Translations under genes and position numbers: made by a program
Shown: positions 11,350-22,736 of the stretch, one piece after another
Layout of the letters: each line of letters starts with the position of its first letter
How positions within the stretch are numbered: the stretch's first letter is position 1
Notes under the pieces: model-generated
What the model was told of the DNA's origin: nothing
Seen by the model: only the letters and a program-made list of their open reading frames with translations
Databases searched by the model: none
DNA from: Dendrolimus kikuchii
Taxonomy: Eukaryota; Arthropoda; Insecta; Lepidoptera; Lasiocampidae
Length of the DNA stretch: 64,000 bases
Assembly: GCA_019925095.2 (NCBI GenBank)
Contig: CM034392.1
Location: 3,975,501 to 4,039,500, forward strand
Direction of reading: 5' to 3'

Positions 11350-11720
11350 ACCTTTTCCAATACTTTTGTTAAACAAAAGACTTTTCCCGACTATTTTTTC
11401 TATGCCAACGGTCAAGTTTTCATTGAAAATTAAAAACAATATAAAATTTTAAACGTTTTGGTTTGAGATATATAGGTACAACGCACTTCTAAAATAGTTA
11501 TTTGTAGGTTTGTATTTATATTATTATTGTGATAAGTGTATTAAATCTATATAAATATTAAATATGAATTTAAATTCCTACAATTTATAGTAATTAGAAT
11601 ATTTGTATATAGTTTTAATTAAGCGTCCTTATTTCCAAAGGTTTCTATAATATGATATGTTCTCAAAGTATCAACTTTCAAACATTTTGGGGATAGATCG
11701 TCCTTTATAGGTGTACCAAC

Positions 11721-11871
11721 CTGAATATCGTTTGGTGAGGTTCCGTTTGATCTGTCGCATCTTCCGGTGCGCGGCGCTGGCTATCTTGGTGAGAGTGTAC
11801 TGCCCGTGGCCGCTAGATGGCGGTGACGGCAACCGCGACGCCGGCAGGGGCGGCGCTTGCGCATATGTAGA
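11721..11871 (-). CDS. Exon 5 of the same gene (Pro-rich, then basic helix)
   Basis: A 151-base exon with acceptor tttatttcag and donor CAG|gttggt. It is open in phase 0 as required by exon 4 and ends in phase 1. It encodes a Pro/Ser-rich start (AQAPPLPASRLPSPP) followed by a basic amphipathic segment (KIASAAHRKMRQIKRNLTKR) that could bind membranes or acidic partners. The longer minus-strand frames through this stretch are out of phase with both neighbours and are not the gene. Confidence 0.83.
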
Positions 11872-12314
11872 CTGAAATAAACAAATGTAGACTCACTAAA
11901 TATTTGAAAGTCCATAAGTATAATAGAGACCGTGTCTTCGGTCGGATCTCGTAAACTCCGTAACGGAATGAACAAGTATAATTTTTATCCTGGAAAATGG
12001 GATAAGTCAGGACCGTCTTATCCATATTGGACGCCGGGGTGTGAAAATCTTGTCATCAAAAAAATAATATGTTCCATTTTTACTAAGACTAGCAGATTAC
12101 ACATATTATGTGTACAGTGAGTACAGAGGTACAAACTACAAAGCGATCGACTTGCGTTCCTGAGGTCCCTGCACCCGGATGCCACACACCCCTTGCGCAC
12201 CCCCGGGTAAAGACGGCCCTGGGAATACTTCTGGGATAGATAGATCCGAAGACTATTCTGAAATTTCCTATTATCAAAGTTAAATATCACTGCTAATACA
12301 TGCTTGTTAATTAT

Positions 12315-12346
12315 ATCGCAGTTAATAAGGATTTATTAACTGCGAT
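12315..12346. repeat. Perfect 14-bp hairpin, 4-nt loop
   Basis: ATCGCAGTTAATAA at 12315-12328 and its exact reverse complement at 12333-12346, loop GGAT. It sits in the 1-kb intron between exons 4 and 5. Confidence 0.88.
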
Positions 12347-12879
12347 TATAATGCTGATATTAGACAGATCAACCAAATTGAAAGAATATGATTGAAAGGC
12401 AAAGAACTGAAAGAAGACGACGGTATTCAATGACATTTCACAGATTCAAGTTTAAGTTTATATGGATCACTTTGGTTGATACATCAAAATTGAAAGACAT
12501 AAATGAACCGTCTCATATCGGCTTATTGAACAAGTAGGGACAATAAGACAGATTTCCCTAAAATATTTAATTAATTACTAGAAATGTATATTTATATACA
12601 CTTCTTACTATAGCTTGGTATCTACGATGAATGTTCAAAATTAACTCAAAATCTAGCTTTCTTAATTAGTCACTGCACGATAAAGTAATTACTCATCACT
12701 TACATAATTTACAGTCGAAAATTCGTAAATTTTAACATACACACGTGTCTTAGTTACTTAATAGTATCTATACGTGCTATTTTTATTAACCCTTTGCAGG
12801 ATTTATGTATTAAACTCTGGATGTATATTAATTAATCTGCGCTTGCTGTTTTACAAGTTGTAAATGAGTCTGAACTTAC

Positions 12880-13034
12880 CTTTTCATTATCAGTTTCAGA
12901 GTCGCTGTCAAACGAATCGGAGTCGTCTGTCGGCGGGATTGGTGCGGGGCGCGGAGGGACCGGAGGGCGCGTCGGCTGGGCGGGCGCAGGCTCCAGCGAC
13001 TCGTACAGGTGCCCCGAGTCACTGCTGTCGCACT
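12880..13034 (-). CDS. Exon 4 of the same gene (proline-rich, acidic)
   Basis: A 155-base exon with acceptor gccaacag and a consensus donor AAG|gtaagt. Two leading bases (AG) complete Glu with the G from exon 3. It encodes SDSGHLYESLEP, then an alternating Pro/Arg segment (RPPVPPRPAPIPP) typical of SH3 ligands, then an Asp/Ser-rich acidic run. It ends in phase 0. The composition is strongly GC-rich against the AT-rich intron. Confidence 0.85.
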
Positions 13035-13218
13035 CTGTTGGCAAAAAGTGTATCTAAATTAAACCGCAAGTAAGCATAGATAGATATCGGTAAAGATTTT
13101 GACAAAAGATGGCGATCATTTGCGCTCGCTACGCATATCAATTGAAAATATTATAGATTCATCAGTCATAATTAATTCTTAACTTTTTGTATATAATGAA
13201 CTGTATAAAGTTGGGGGG

Positions 13219-13442
13219 GCTTCATCTGGGTTAGTGTTAAAGATTTAGGCTGTTGCACGTAGATATGGCGATGGGTTTAATGTGTTATTTGAAATGCGAC
13301 ATTAGTTAATGACGTTAAATATTGACAGGTAACGTATGTATATTACACTAATGTGGCTTTTCGTTAGCGACGTTGTTTTTAACGATTTAAAAAAGAGCGA
13401 TTCGGCAACAGCCTAAATCTTTAACACTAACGCAGATGAAGC
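13219..13442. mobile_element. MITE with 38-bp terminal inverted repeats
   Basis: Left arm 13219-13256 (GCTTCATCTGGGTTAGTGTT...) and right arm 13405-13442 are reverse complements with one mismatch in 38. The centre is ~150 bp with no ORF. I could not define a target duplication. It lies about 185 bp upstream of exon 4. Confidence 0.78.
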
Positions 13443-13867
13443 TCAACTATTATTAACTTAAAATGAAAGAAATGTTTAGGATGTTTATCAGTTTGGATAA
13501 TAACACGTATAAACATCGTAAACATGTATGACATAACCAAAAAACAAAAGAAAAATAAATTAAAAGATAACATCACAAAAATGAATAAGGCAATAATAAG
13601 AATAATATATATCAATATAATAAGTTAATTTTAAGGTACACCATAACGTATAAATCACTAAATTAGTCACACACTAACAAAAATAAACAATAAGCGTGTA
13701 TGGACTCTAAAATTTTTCATAGAAATTAAGTTGTAAAAAAGGTACGGAACTCGAGTCCGTAGATATGTTAATAATAATAAAAAAAAATGAATAAGGCAGT
13801 TTAGACACTTCGTTTAGCGCATTTTCAAGTCATGTCACAGGGGTTTACCTATCACCTTCCTCTGGAA

Positions 13868-13905
13868 AGTTTGTTTTCATAATATGTTTATTATGAAAAC
13901 AAACT
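13868..13905. repeat. Perfect 17-bp hairpin, 4-nt loop
   Basis: AGTTTGTTTTCATAATA at 13868-13884 and its exact reverse complement at 13889-13905, with loop TGTT. Intronic. Confidence 0.9.
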
Positions 13906-14718
13906 GGCATGAAATAAGCTTCGTTTTATCTGATAGTAATAAAATTTAATAAATATGACGCTGATCTCATTGTCTCATTGTTAGATGGTTTGCAGTGTGA
14001 ATAAATCATATTAATTTTCTGGGATTGGCCATTTCTCTTGCCGCTTTTCTGCTTCCTAATTGATATTAGTGTTATCAGATTTATCTTAAGAATAACTATG
14101 TTTCGGTAGGTACATTTTCAAATTGAATTTCGAAAGTTTTTATTTAAAATAAGTTCCACTGGAGAACACTTTTTGAAAGTCATACATATAGGTTAAAATT
14201 TAATTTTACGTCCTATTCTATGTACAACGCTTCGCAACGTGTTATTTTGCTGTTAAGAAGCGGCAAGAAACTCCCCAGCAACACGTCTAGCTAATCGTTG
14301 TTTTTAATACGCTTTTATTAGCTTCATACGTATGTTTGTAACGGAATCTTTCAAGTTAAATTTGATCGACTTCCCGGTTTCCGATTGAGCTGAAATTTTT
14401 CACATATGTTTATATCGCGTGACAATGCAATAATATAGTACCATGGAGCTGATGTGATGATGCAGTCGGAAGGTGGCCATAGGAACTCCTGTACTAAACA
14501 AGATAGACCCGTCGTGTTTGGGCTCGTTTTACTTGTCTTGGCTAGCACTCTGCTGCTACATGATATGCAGGATGTTAAAACCTTGTATTTAAAAACCTTT
14601 TTAAAAAAGCTTAATTTTACATAACGTTCCATTTTATCATAAGAGTGTATTTAATTCTTTTTTCAAAGTTTCCACGGAGAAGGCAATTAAATCACTAAAT
14701 AATCACTAACAAATGAAA

Positions 14719-14976
14719 AATAAATAATAGTTTAAAAAAAATACGCTTTTATAGAAAATCCAACTAAAAAATAGAAAATAAATTTTAATAAATTTGAATT
14801 AAAAATAGTGTAAGAAAAAAATATTTTATTGTAAAAAAAGCGTGGGGTGCATGGTATTTTTACAATAAAATAATTTTTTCTTACACTATTTTTAATTCAA
14901 ATTTATTAAAATTTATTTTCTATTTTTTAATTGGATTTTCTATAAAAGCGTATTTTTTTAAAAACTATTATTTATT
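14719..14976. repeat. Long near-perfect fold-back, ~119-bp arms, 20-nt loop
   Basis: Left arm 14719-14836 and right arm 14857-14976 are reverse complements with about six differences. The loop at 14837-14856 is GC-richer (AAAGCGTGGGGTGCATGGTA). It lies in the intron between exons 3 and 4, so it would be transcribed with the host gene as a long hairpin. Confidence 0.9.
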
Positions 14977-15084
14977 CTTTATATTTCTCTTATTCTATTT
15001 CTATTTATTTATTTTTTAACATGTTTATCCCTCTATAGTCTATACATATTAATCACTTGTCATATTTAACGGTCTTTTTAATTA

Positions 15085-15393
15085 TTTTTTTTATTGGAGG
15101 AGATCAGCAGACAGGCAGACGGCCCACTAGATGGAAAGCGGTTACCATCGTCTATGGACATTTGCAACACCAAAGTTGCTACAAATGCGCTGCTGCTCTC
15201 TTAAGGGAGACTGGAACCTGGTCACTAATGCCGGAACACAACTTAAGGTTGTTATGGCGACATACTTTAGACCAGGGGTGGTAGCCATCCAGTCGGGCAA
15301 ATGCCTTACCACATGGCTGTGGATTGTTAAGTCGCCTCTTACGACAGGCCGCCGGCCGTTGGAAATTGTATTCTTTCTCCGTTCCTGCACGGA
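15085..15393 (-). mobile_element. 300-bp SINE-like element (copy 3)
   Basis: Full-length-like copy, sense minus. Its 5' end abuts the truncated hairpin MITE at 15396, so it may have inserted into or beside that MITE. Confidence 0.8.
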
Positions 15394-15395
15394 TA

Positions 15396-15478
15396 TTGAG
15401 TTAGTTTATGTTTAAAGGCTTCTTTAAGAACCATCAAGAATTATTTTAAACTTACTCTAAGTTATTATGAATAAGACC
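15396..15478. mobile_element. Truncated copy of the 89-bp hairpin MITE
   Basis: Shares GGCTTCTTTAAGAACCAT, AAACTTACTCTAA and ATGAATAAGACC with the element at 45600, but the outer left arm is missing where the SINE-like copy 3 ends. Confidence 0.6.
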
Positions 15479-15499
15479 GTAAATCTTTACCTTATAAAA

Positions 15500-15685
15500 T
15501 TCTAATGTTAGTGTGTATGTCACTGAACTCCTGCTAAGCCCCTAGACCGATTTTGATGATTTTTCTGTATATTCGAGTGGGTCCCCGGATAGTTTATTTT
15601 CACAATTGGATACAGTAGGTGGCGCTGCAACCGGGTTCTAAATTTATTTTTTTTAGGACTAGAAAACGTCTGCTAGGCCCGCTAG
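15500..15685 (+). mobile_element. Helitron-like element, 5' end uncertain
   Basis: Ends GCCCGCTAG before T and contains TAGACCGATTTTGATGATTT and GTAGGTGGCGCTGC, shared in pattern with the element at 1267. Confidence 0.5.
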
Positions 15686-16336
15686 TATATCTATATATTC
15701 CTCACATTGTTACCCTATCAAAAGTCTAATACATTTAAAACTGAACTCTGAAACAATCTGTGCTATACCTATAATATAATCAATATGTATACATAAACTG
15801 TGAATCGCTGGACAGTGCAAATGACGGCCTTGGTGACTAACCAGCAGCCAATATCCGCAACGAAACCTACGCAACGTAAGTCACAGCGGCAGGTAGTGTC
15901 GCCACTCGCCACGTTGACGTCACGCCAATCGCTGTCGAAACCGACGGACGGTACATCGTATTTACTTGTGAAACAAGAACGTGCTATGACATGTTAATTG
16001 TAAGGAAATCTAGGGTAATAAAAGGAATCACGTTATTAAGGTTTAATACAGTGGGCAGACTATGAAATTAGATTTGGCAGGTTGGTATGAAGGGTTACGA
16101 TATTAACAAAAGAAATACGTAGATAGCAGACGATGTTGTTAAGTTATATGCTCATTATTGCAAAAGTAAAACTGTACTCTCCATTAATGCAAAATCATGT
16201 ATTTAAATCTGCATGCTAAGTCGCCAAAAGAGATTTGAAAGTTTCGGCCTAACTATTGTCCACCATTTGGTGATGGACAGTAGTATTCAGTACATATAAA
16301 ATACTCTGTGGCCACCAACAACATTTTAATTATTCG

Positions 16337-16595
16337 AGTTTTTGGCGGGAACTGAAAGGGGACGTTGTGCTGTGCAGTTTTGTTTTCTAAAAATGTGTCA
16401 AATTACTCTAAAATGAACAATAGTTGTAGGATATTGATAGTTTTTGAGTAATTATGTGAACTGTATAGTCAAATGTGGCCTTTCGAGTTTTCACAAGAAC
16501 TCCGTTGAATGGTGTGGATTGTAGCATACAATACAACTGCGCCTGGCTTAAAGGCCTATTTGCCAAGCCTTAAACATAAAATAAATAATAATAAC
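16337..16595 (+). mobile_element. Two-tailed retroposon family, copy 1 (tail A)
   Basis: Sense plus: starts AGTTTTTGGCGGGAACTG, runs through a conserved ~200-bp body and ends with tail A (GCGCCTGGCTTAAAGGCC, GCCAAGCCTTAAACATAAAA) plus AAT repeats. A 12-bp target duplication TTTAATTATTCG sits at 16325-16336 and 16596-16607. No pol III boxes or ORF seen. Confidence 0.85.
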
Positions 16596-16703
16596 TTTAA
16601 TTATTCGGCTCTTGGAAAAGTCAAAACAGTGACTAATAGAAAAGAAAAAACGTGACGCTTTTTTTTTCATAAAATAGTTGTTTCAACTGGCAATTTAGCA
16701 GCG

Positions 16704-16943
16704 CGTTCCACAAGTAGCTCACAAAACCCAAAGTGCTGCATTAGCCGTTCCACAAGGCGACCGCTGTCGTTGTGGTTGTGGTGAAAATGTCCCTAATGAC
16801 GTTATCATTTTCGATCACACAACGCTCTAAACGACCCATGTCAAGAGGTGGATTGAATAACCATTCCCCTTGGGTTTACCATTGTAACGCCGGCAAACAA
16901 GTGGAACGGGAAAAATCCATAAGTGCTGAGTCCCTAATGGAAC
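16704..16943. mobile_element. MITE with CGTTCCA termini (copy 2, decayed)
   Basis: Colinear with 56527-56780: TTTTCGATCACACAACGCTC, TGGGTTTACCATTGTAACGC and AACAAGTGGAACGGGAAAAA are shared. The short frames over both copies are translations of the repeat. Confidence 0.6.
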
Positions 16944-17060
16944 ATAGTCTAGGGAAGTGGCATTAGCGCTAAATGGATAGAATAGAAAATTTATGGGAAT
17001 GATATATCATCACGCTAAGTATTATAGTCTACAGGACCTGATGCCTCAGCTATCGTTCTT

Positions 17061-17160
17061 ACAAACATGCATCGTCGTCAGCCGTTTGCAGTCCACTGCT
17101 GCAAGTAGGCCTCCCCAAGTCGGCGCCACTCATCCCTGTCCTCTGACATCCTCATCCAGC
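17061..17160 (-). mobile_element. LINE 3' fragment (end of coding region)
   Basis: The minus strand encodes DRDEWRRLGEAYLQQWTANG then a stop, the C-terminal motif of a common lepidopteran LINE. The + strand shows the corresponding GTAGGCCTCCCCAAGT. It sits beside the retroposon at 17206. Confidence 0.65.
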
Positions 17161-17205
17161 GAACAAACACGCATATTAAAAATAAAACCAAGATGGAAGA
17201 TAGTA

Positions 17206-17521
17206 GTAGTAGTAGTTGTATTCGCCACAAAGGCAGGCAAAGGAATCTAGTCCATACAGCCAATTCTGATGTTTAAGTCTTCGTGTAATAGTCGCGCAGT
17301 TGTATTGTAGGCTACAACTAACGCCATTGAACGGAGTTCTTGTGAAAACTCAAAAGGCCACATTTGACTATACAGTTCACATTTCTCACAAAACACATAA
17401 TTACTACTCAAAAACTATCAATATCCTTCAACTATTGTTCATTTTAGAGTAATTTTACACATTTTTAGAAAATAAAACTGCACAGCACAACGTCTCCTTT
17501 CAGTTCCCGCCAAAAACTCCT
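17206..17521 (-). mobile_element. Two-tailed retroposon family, copy 2 (tail B)
   Basis: Sense minus. The head and body match copy 1, but after the GTAGCCTACAATACAACT segment the tail is different: it ends TTTGCCTGCCTTTGTGGCGA plus a (CTA)n run. A 16-bp duplication AAGATGGAAGATAGTA occurs at 17190-17205 and 17522-17537, so head, body and tail B moved as one unit. Confidence 0.87.
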
Positions 17522-18093
17522 AAGATGGAAGATAGTAATGTCAGATTCAAATTCCCGCCACAAAAATTCCAATCTTCATAATAAAAATATTACATTTCTT
17601 AGGTAACATTGCTCATATTATCTATACTTATTTATGGAGATTAATGCAATTTCAAAGAACATTATTATACAAACAAGCTTTTAAAACTGTATTGCTTAAC
17701 TTTTAAAGATTGACATTTTATTACCAAAATTAAAAGAACAGTGCCAAATATAACTTAAAGGTTAATTTTGTATAAATCGTAACCTTGAAGATTTTCGCAA
17801 TGTGTTGAATTCTAAATTAATGTAGCGTGATGCTTATCGATATTTAATGTACGTAAATAACTATTTTAAATGGCAACTTGCTATTTATTATCATCTTATT
17901 AACATAGTGATTTATATTTTGTAGAATATTTATGATGTTCATTAAATTACATGGCTCTTAAGCATTCACTGCAATGAACTTATTTATAGATACTGTTTCA
18001 CCTATAATTTAAATCACATAGACATTATAAATGTAAGTAAAGTACATACTATCATCTCACACTTGTTATTCGTCCTTTCATTCAGTTGTTACG

Positions 18094-18128
18094 TACAATC
18101 TACATATATGTGATGAATGTAGATTGTA
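18094..18128. repeat. 12-bp inverted repeat
   Basis: TACAATCTACAT and its reverse complement separated by 11 nt, in the intron between exons 3 and 4. Confidence 0.7.
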
Positions 18129-18428
18129 ATCAATGTCTGTTACTTTTATATAGTATAGTGGATATATTATGCAAATTATGTTATTAATAGTATTTAATAT
18201 CACGCAATAAAATTCTAGTCTATGGAATCAACCAAAATAAAATAATTTTAAAAAGTATTACAGAACAACATTTTTTCGTTGTGCAGTTTTATATAATTTC
18301 ATAAAATTTATAATACTGGTCAAAAGTGTAGATATAGGTGTAGAAACGTAGATACTTTTTCGAGCTACTACAAGAATTTAGTTTGGCATCAGTCAAAAAC
18401 CTACTCTCATTTTGCTAAAAGCTTATGC

Positions 18429-18618
18429 TTGAAGATTATTCTAAAATTTGAATATTCATAAATATTTCTACTTGACACTGGCTAGATAGACAAATCATGC
18501 AGAGCCTATAATTACAAAAATTAAGAACTATATAGTAATCTTAGTTATCTAAGTATAGCTCTACCCGATTTGTGTATTTAGCCAGTGTCAAGTATGAACG
18601 CGGTCTTAGAATAATCTT
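18429..18618. mobile_element. Decayed inverted-repeat element
   Basis: Arms include TACTTGACACTGGCTAGATA on the left and its inverted match TTTAGCCAGTGTCAAGTA on the right, with outer AAGATTATTCTAA/TTAGAATAATCTT and inner CAAATC...AGAGC pairs. The arms are unequal because one has ~25 extra bases. Likely an old MITE. Confidence 0.65.
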
Positions 18619-18689
18619 TATACAAAACCCTCAACCAATATTGTAGGTATTTAACTGACGTCAAACGAGGGGAAACAAGTTGACATTTT

Positions 18690-18800
18690 CAGCATAAATT
18701 CACTAAATTTTGTTAAAAACAGTCAGCGCTTTATAGCTATCGAACATATTTTGAAAATAGAACTGCACAGCAAAACTACGCATCACGTTCCCGCCAAACA
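18690..18800 (-). mobile_element. Relic of the two-tailed retroposon head
   Basis: Only the head survives, as AAAATAGAACTGCACAGCA and GTTCCCGCCAAACATTC on the + strand, with clear divergence. No duplication found. Confidence 0.5.
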
Positions 18801-21534
18801 TTCAAAAAGTAATAAAACGCGTATTCCTATATTAATATTATAACAATTATTTATATTCAAATGCGATATAAAGCAAATCATAAATACGAATAAATTAAAG
18901 ATATCTAACATCAAAAAATGATTCTTAAAAGGCAATCGTATAATGGTCCATTAGTAAACCATGTTTCAGGCATAATAGAAATCGTTTGGCAATGACATTA
19001 AATTATGTAAACGAACAATGACTCATTGATTTTGCCGAATGTTTTTTGTGTATCATGAACGCATTATTTGGGTTGCATCAATGTCGATTGACATATTGGT
19101 GGCCATATTTTAATTGATGATTATACAAAGATGATAAATAATATTTTCATTTTATGACATCGTTTAAGATATTTTATGAATTGATCGATGAAGAGCAATT
19201 AGAGACCAAAAAGATTAAATATTAAATACTGTAAAAAAGGACATAAAAGAAATCAAACCATCATTTATTACATAAGCCATGGTAGATAAAAAAGTTGATA
19301 AGAGCATTCAATAAGATCACATGTTTTTGCCAATATCACGAGCAAATTACTATCCCTATTATTATACTAATCACAAAATAATAGGGCCGATTTGACAGTT
19401 CTCATTATAATACATGTAGGGATTGAAACCTCCAAATGGTCAACCAAAGTTAATCGATTGTCAAGGAATCGATAAAAATTAAATATCTTTGTGATCGTTT
19501 GATTTATTTTAAATTTATTACTTTTTGTTTCACATAAATACCTTGCAAAATCGATATGGAGTGCAAAAATTTTGTATTACATCGCCTTTCGCGTAACAGA
19601 TGCGTTTATTACACATCACACTTAATCCATTTTTTTTATTTATTTCACCCATATAATATATATTTATTCAATCGTTTTTGTTTTCAATACATATATGTAC
19701 AATTAGGTAGTATTGTTTTAGCATAAGTACATAAATCTTAGGTTGTGGAATAAATATGTATGTATAGTTTTTTTCCTAAATCGAATTCAGTTAATGAAAT
19801 GCAACAACCCTTTAGTAGCAACACTAAACTTAAAATTAAGATGTTTTATAACGGAACTGTTTTTGGGACTTCGCTATAAATTAGGAAATTACAGACTTCA
19901 TAAAACTGTTACGTTATTTCGATATTTGGGGAAAAATACAAAATAATTGAAATACTTATGTTTTATTACATTATATAATGCACCAGTAAAAGGATAATGT
20001 ATATTATCAATTAAATTTACAATTATTATTTAAATTGTTATTGGCTTTGAGTTTTGTTTATTTTATTCAAAGTTACGTCCTATTGACTTTCTTAAATGTA
20101 AATTATAGCAATATAGGGAATATGTATTGATTGTTATAATAGGTATTGTATTAACATATTACATTATGGTATTAGAAAAAAAAACGCAAGTTTAGTTTCG
20201 ATATCTTCCAGGGTTACAAAGAAGTCCATCTGTTATTAGATTATTAACTTTACTTTATTTTTAAATTAAAACAATTATTTCTTATATTACTTAAGATTTA
20301 CCTTGTGTTTTATATACTAAAGGAATACTATAGCTGGTAGGACCATCTTGGCCCGGAAGTGCAAGGGGTTCATGGCACTCGGACGTGGAGCCCTAGGTGG
20401 CACAAGCCTATCGTCTTTTACCTACACATTCTGCGGTTATATGCTACTTTTGAAAATTATTTAATAATCAATTACCTATCTACAAGTATTTAACAATTTA
20501 GAATTCCTGCTTTTATTTTTTATTGTAGGGGCGCAGTTTGATTGTCGAAAGCTGGTGCCTAATTAAGACTGTTTTGATAGTTGGGTAAAGTCAAAATGCC
20601 GCTCCAGACCGAAATATTTCATTTCACCTGTAACGATTAGTGCAAAAAATACAGTCGACTATTCATGACTACGACTATGACTACAGTCACTTTCTTACAT
20701 TACTTACAGTTATGTCAACATTATAGGCTCTTTTACAATCTCGAAAACTGTCACAACATCCGCTGTAATGTAGAACGATAAACAGGTAAACTTTTTACTT
20801 TCCCACGCGAAAAATAAGGTTAGGTTTTAATTTCCGAAAACGCTAGTGGTCAGTGTTTAAAAATTAAAAAAAAAGTAAAAATAACATGTGTTGAAATACG
20901 CATGTTATTAAAAAGTAAAAAATATACATTTTGCTTTTACAAATTACACAACAAACAAGTAAAGCTTAACTTCAGGATTTAACCTACTTCGAAAGGTGTA
21001 TTGTAATGTTATTATTTTACGTGTGAGGTTCTTGGAGTTAAAAGTAAATAATAGCTTCTATTTTACTTTGGTGAACATTTTTTAATTTAAGATTATATGA
21101 AAATAAGAACAGGTGGTAAAGTATGGTATAATGTCAGATGTGATTGACAGACAGACTGAACTGACAGATCTGACAGAACTATCAGACGTATGCGTATTAC
21201 GAGTTTTCGAACTGAAAAGCCGTATCGCGTTTGGACGAATCTTTGAACAAATACTATAAACATTTTTAATCACATGATTCTCACAACCTAAGGTGAGATC
21301 ACTAAAATTCTATTATCAAACAAAAAATTAAATGGTCTGACTAGTTTCCGTGTAGTTCTATACAGAGAATCAATTTATAGTAGGCACCATACTAGCCATA
21401 AAATTGATAGGTATAATTGTCTAATATTTTTCCAGATTTCTTAATGCTACACACATAAAGGTATATAACATGTTATATTATGATCCAAGGCTTATACATT
21501 TTCAATTATGTAAATTTTCAAAGTGGTATTAGGT
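18801..21534. other. Intron between exons 3 and 4, no feature seen
   Basis: AT-rich sequence with scattered short ORFs on both strands and no recognisable repeat or exon. Confidence 0.5.
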
Positions 21535-21865
21535 TTTTTTTTTTTTTTTTTTTTTTTTATTGCAGGAGTTCAGCAGACAGGCAGACGGCCCACTTGATGG
21601 AAAGCGGTTACCATCGCCTATGGACATTTGCAACACCAAAGGTGCTACAAATGCGCTGCTGTTCTCTTAAAGGAGACTGGAACCTGGTCACTAATGCCGG
21701 AACACAACACAAGGTTGTTATGGCGGCATACTCTAGACCAGGGGTGGTCGCCATCCAGTCGAGCAAATACCCTACCACCTGGCTGTGAGTTGTTTAGTCG
21801 CCTCTTACGACAGGCCGCCAGGCCGCAGGAAATTGTATTCTGTCTCCGTTCCTGCACGGATAAAG
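21535..21865 (-). mobile_element. 300-bp SINE-like element (copy 4)
   Basis: Full-length-like copy with a long T run on the + strand (A tail of about 20). Sense minus. It lies about 140 bp from exon 3 of the host gene, in the intron downstream of it. Confidence 0.82.
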
Positions 21866-22007
21866 GTTAGGTAGGTTAGTGGTAAGGTTTTAAAATTGAA
21901 GATAAAATTGTTTCTTGAATTTAGAATAACACACAATAATTACACATTTTAATGATAAGTTGACACTGAAACGACCGAAGGCAATAAAATTAAAAAAATA
22001 TATTTAC

Positions 22008-22226
22008 CAACAAAAGCAACGACGGCCTGTGTTTCATTTCGTTCATCGCGTAGCACGGTCTTGATGCTCATCCAACATTCGTGCTCCAATACATCGATCA
22101 GTCTCACTTTATCGCATATATCATCAAGTTTCTGAAGGAAACGAGTCGCCAGTTCATCGTTGCGACTGTAATGGGGCGATTTGAAACTTGTATCAATGTA
22201 CACTTTTGTCGGCGACGAGACGAGAA
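22008..22226 (-). CDS. Exon 3 of the same gene (helical segment)
   Basis: A 219-base exon with acceptor ctatag before 22226 and donor G|gtaaat after 22008. It begins with two bases (TT) that complete Val with the G left by exon 2. It encodes 72 whole codons, including NDELATRFLQKLDDICDKVR and a following segment with HECWMSIKTVLRDE, which look like two amphipathic helices and are the most folded-looking part of the visible protein. It ends in phase 1. The acceptor is also in phase with the donor at 22658, so it could be joined to either the long 5' region or the alternative first exon. The intron to exon 2 is about 29 kb, so skipped or missed exons in between cannot be excluded. Confidence 0.82.
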
Positions 22227-22657
22227 CTATAGATTATAATTATGATCAAGGTGAACTTTATTCAATGTTTAAAGAAGAATTATGATATTTGAGATTACGA
22301 GGCTTAAAATAAGAAAAAAAGCGTAAATAATTTAAAAATAATCTTGAATAAGATCGTTTTTATGACTATGAAATAGTTTCGTATATATTAATAAACGTAA
22401 AGAAATATTCTAGAATAAAATTAAATTAGCTTCCTGTTAACTATGTTAATGATAAAAACCAAAAAATAACTTAAAAATTCCTTTTTAATACATTTATAAG
22501 AAATAATAAGAAAGAAAGACTTTCGATTTAAATATAACAGTATTAATGGTATCATATTCATATACAATAAAGAAATAATATCGAATTGTAATACCGGTGT
22601 AACAAGCCTACGTGTCTCAAATACATAATTGGATTTAAAAATATCCGGTTAGTGCAC

Positions 22658-22736
22658 CTTGATCGCCACAATTCCTTCTAAAAGTCCGCGGCCTCGGCGG
22701 CGGACCCTGGTTCACGTAATGCCTCTCCTCGGGCAT
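22658..22736 (-). CDS. Candidate alternative first coding exon (short isoform)
   Basis: On the minus strand an ATG at 22736 with A at -3 opens 26 codons, starting MPEERHYVNQGPPPRPRTF. They end at a G|gtgcac donor after 22658, one base into a codon, exactly the phase required by the exon 3 acceptor at 22226 (G+TT, Val). The segment is GC- and CpG-rich compared with the surrounding intron, as first exons often are. A uORF of about 18 codons (starting MADVCEVL) and other short ATG frames lie upstream towards 22830 and would be 5' leader. The intron would be only 431 bp. The donor is weaker than GTRAGT, so this remains an inference from frame, composition and position. If real, it encodes a product lacking exons 1 and 2. 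Confidence 0.6.
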
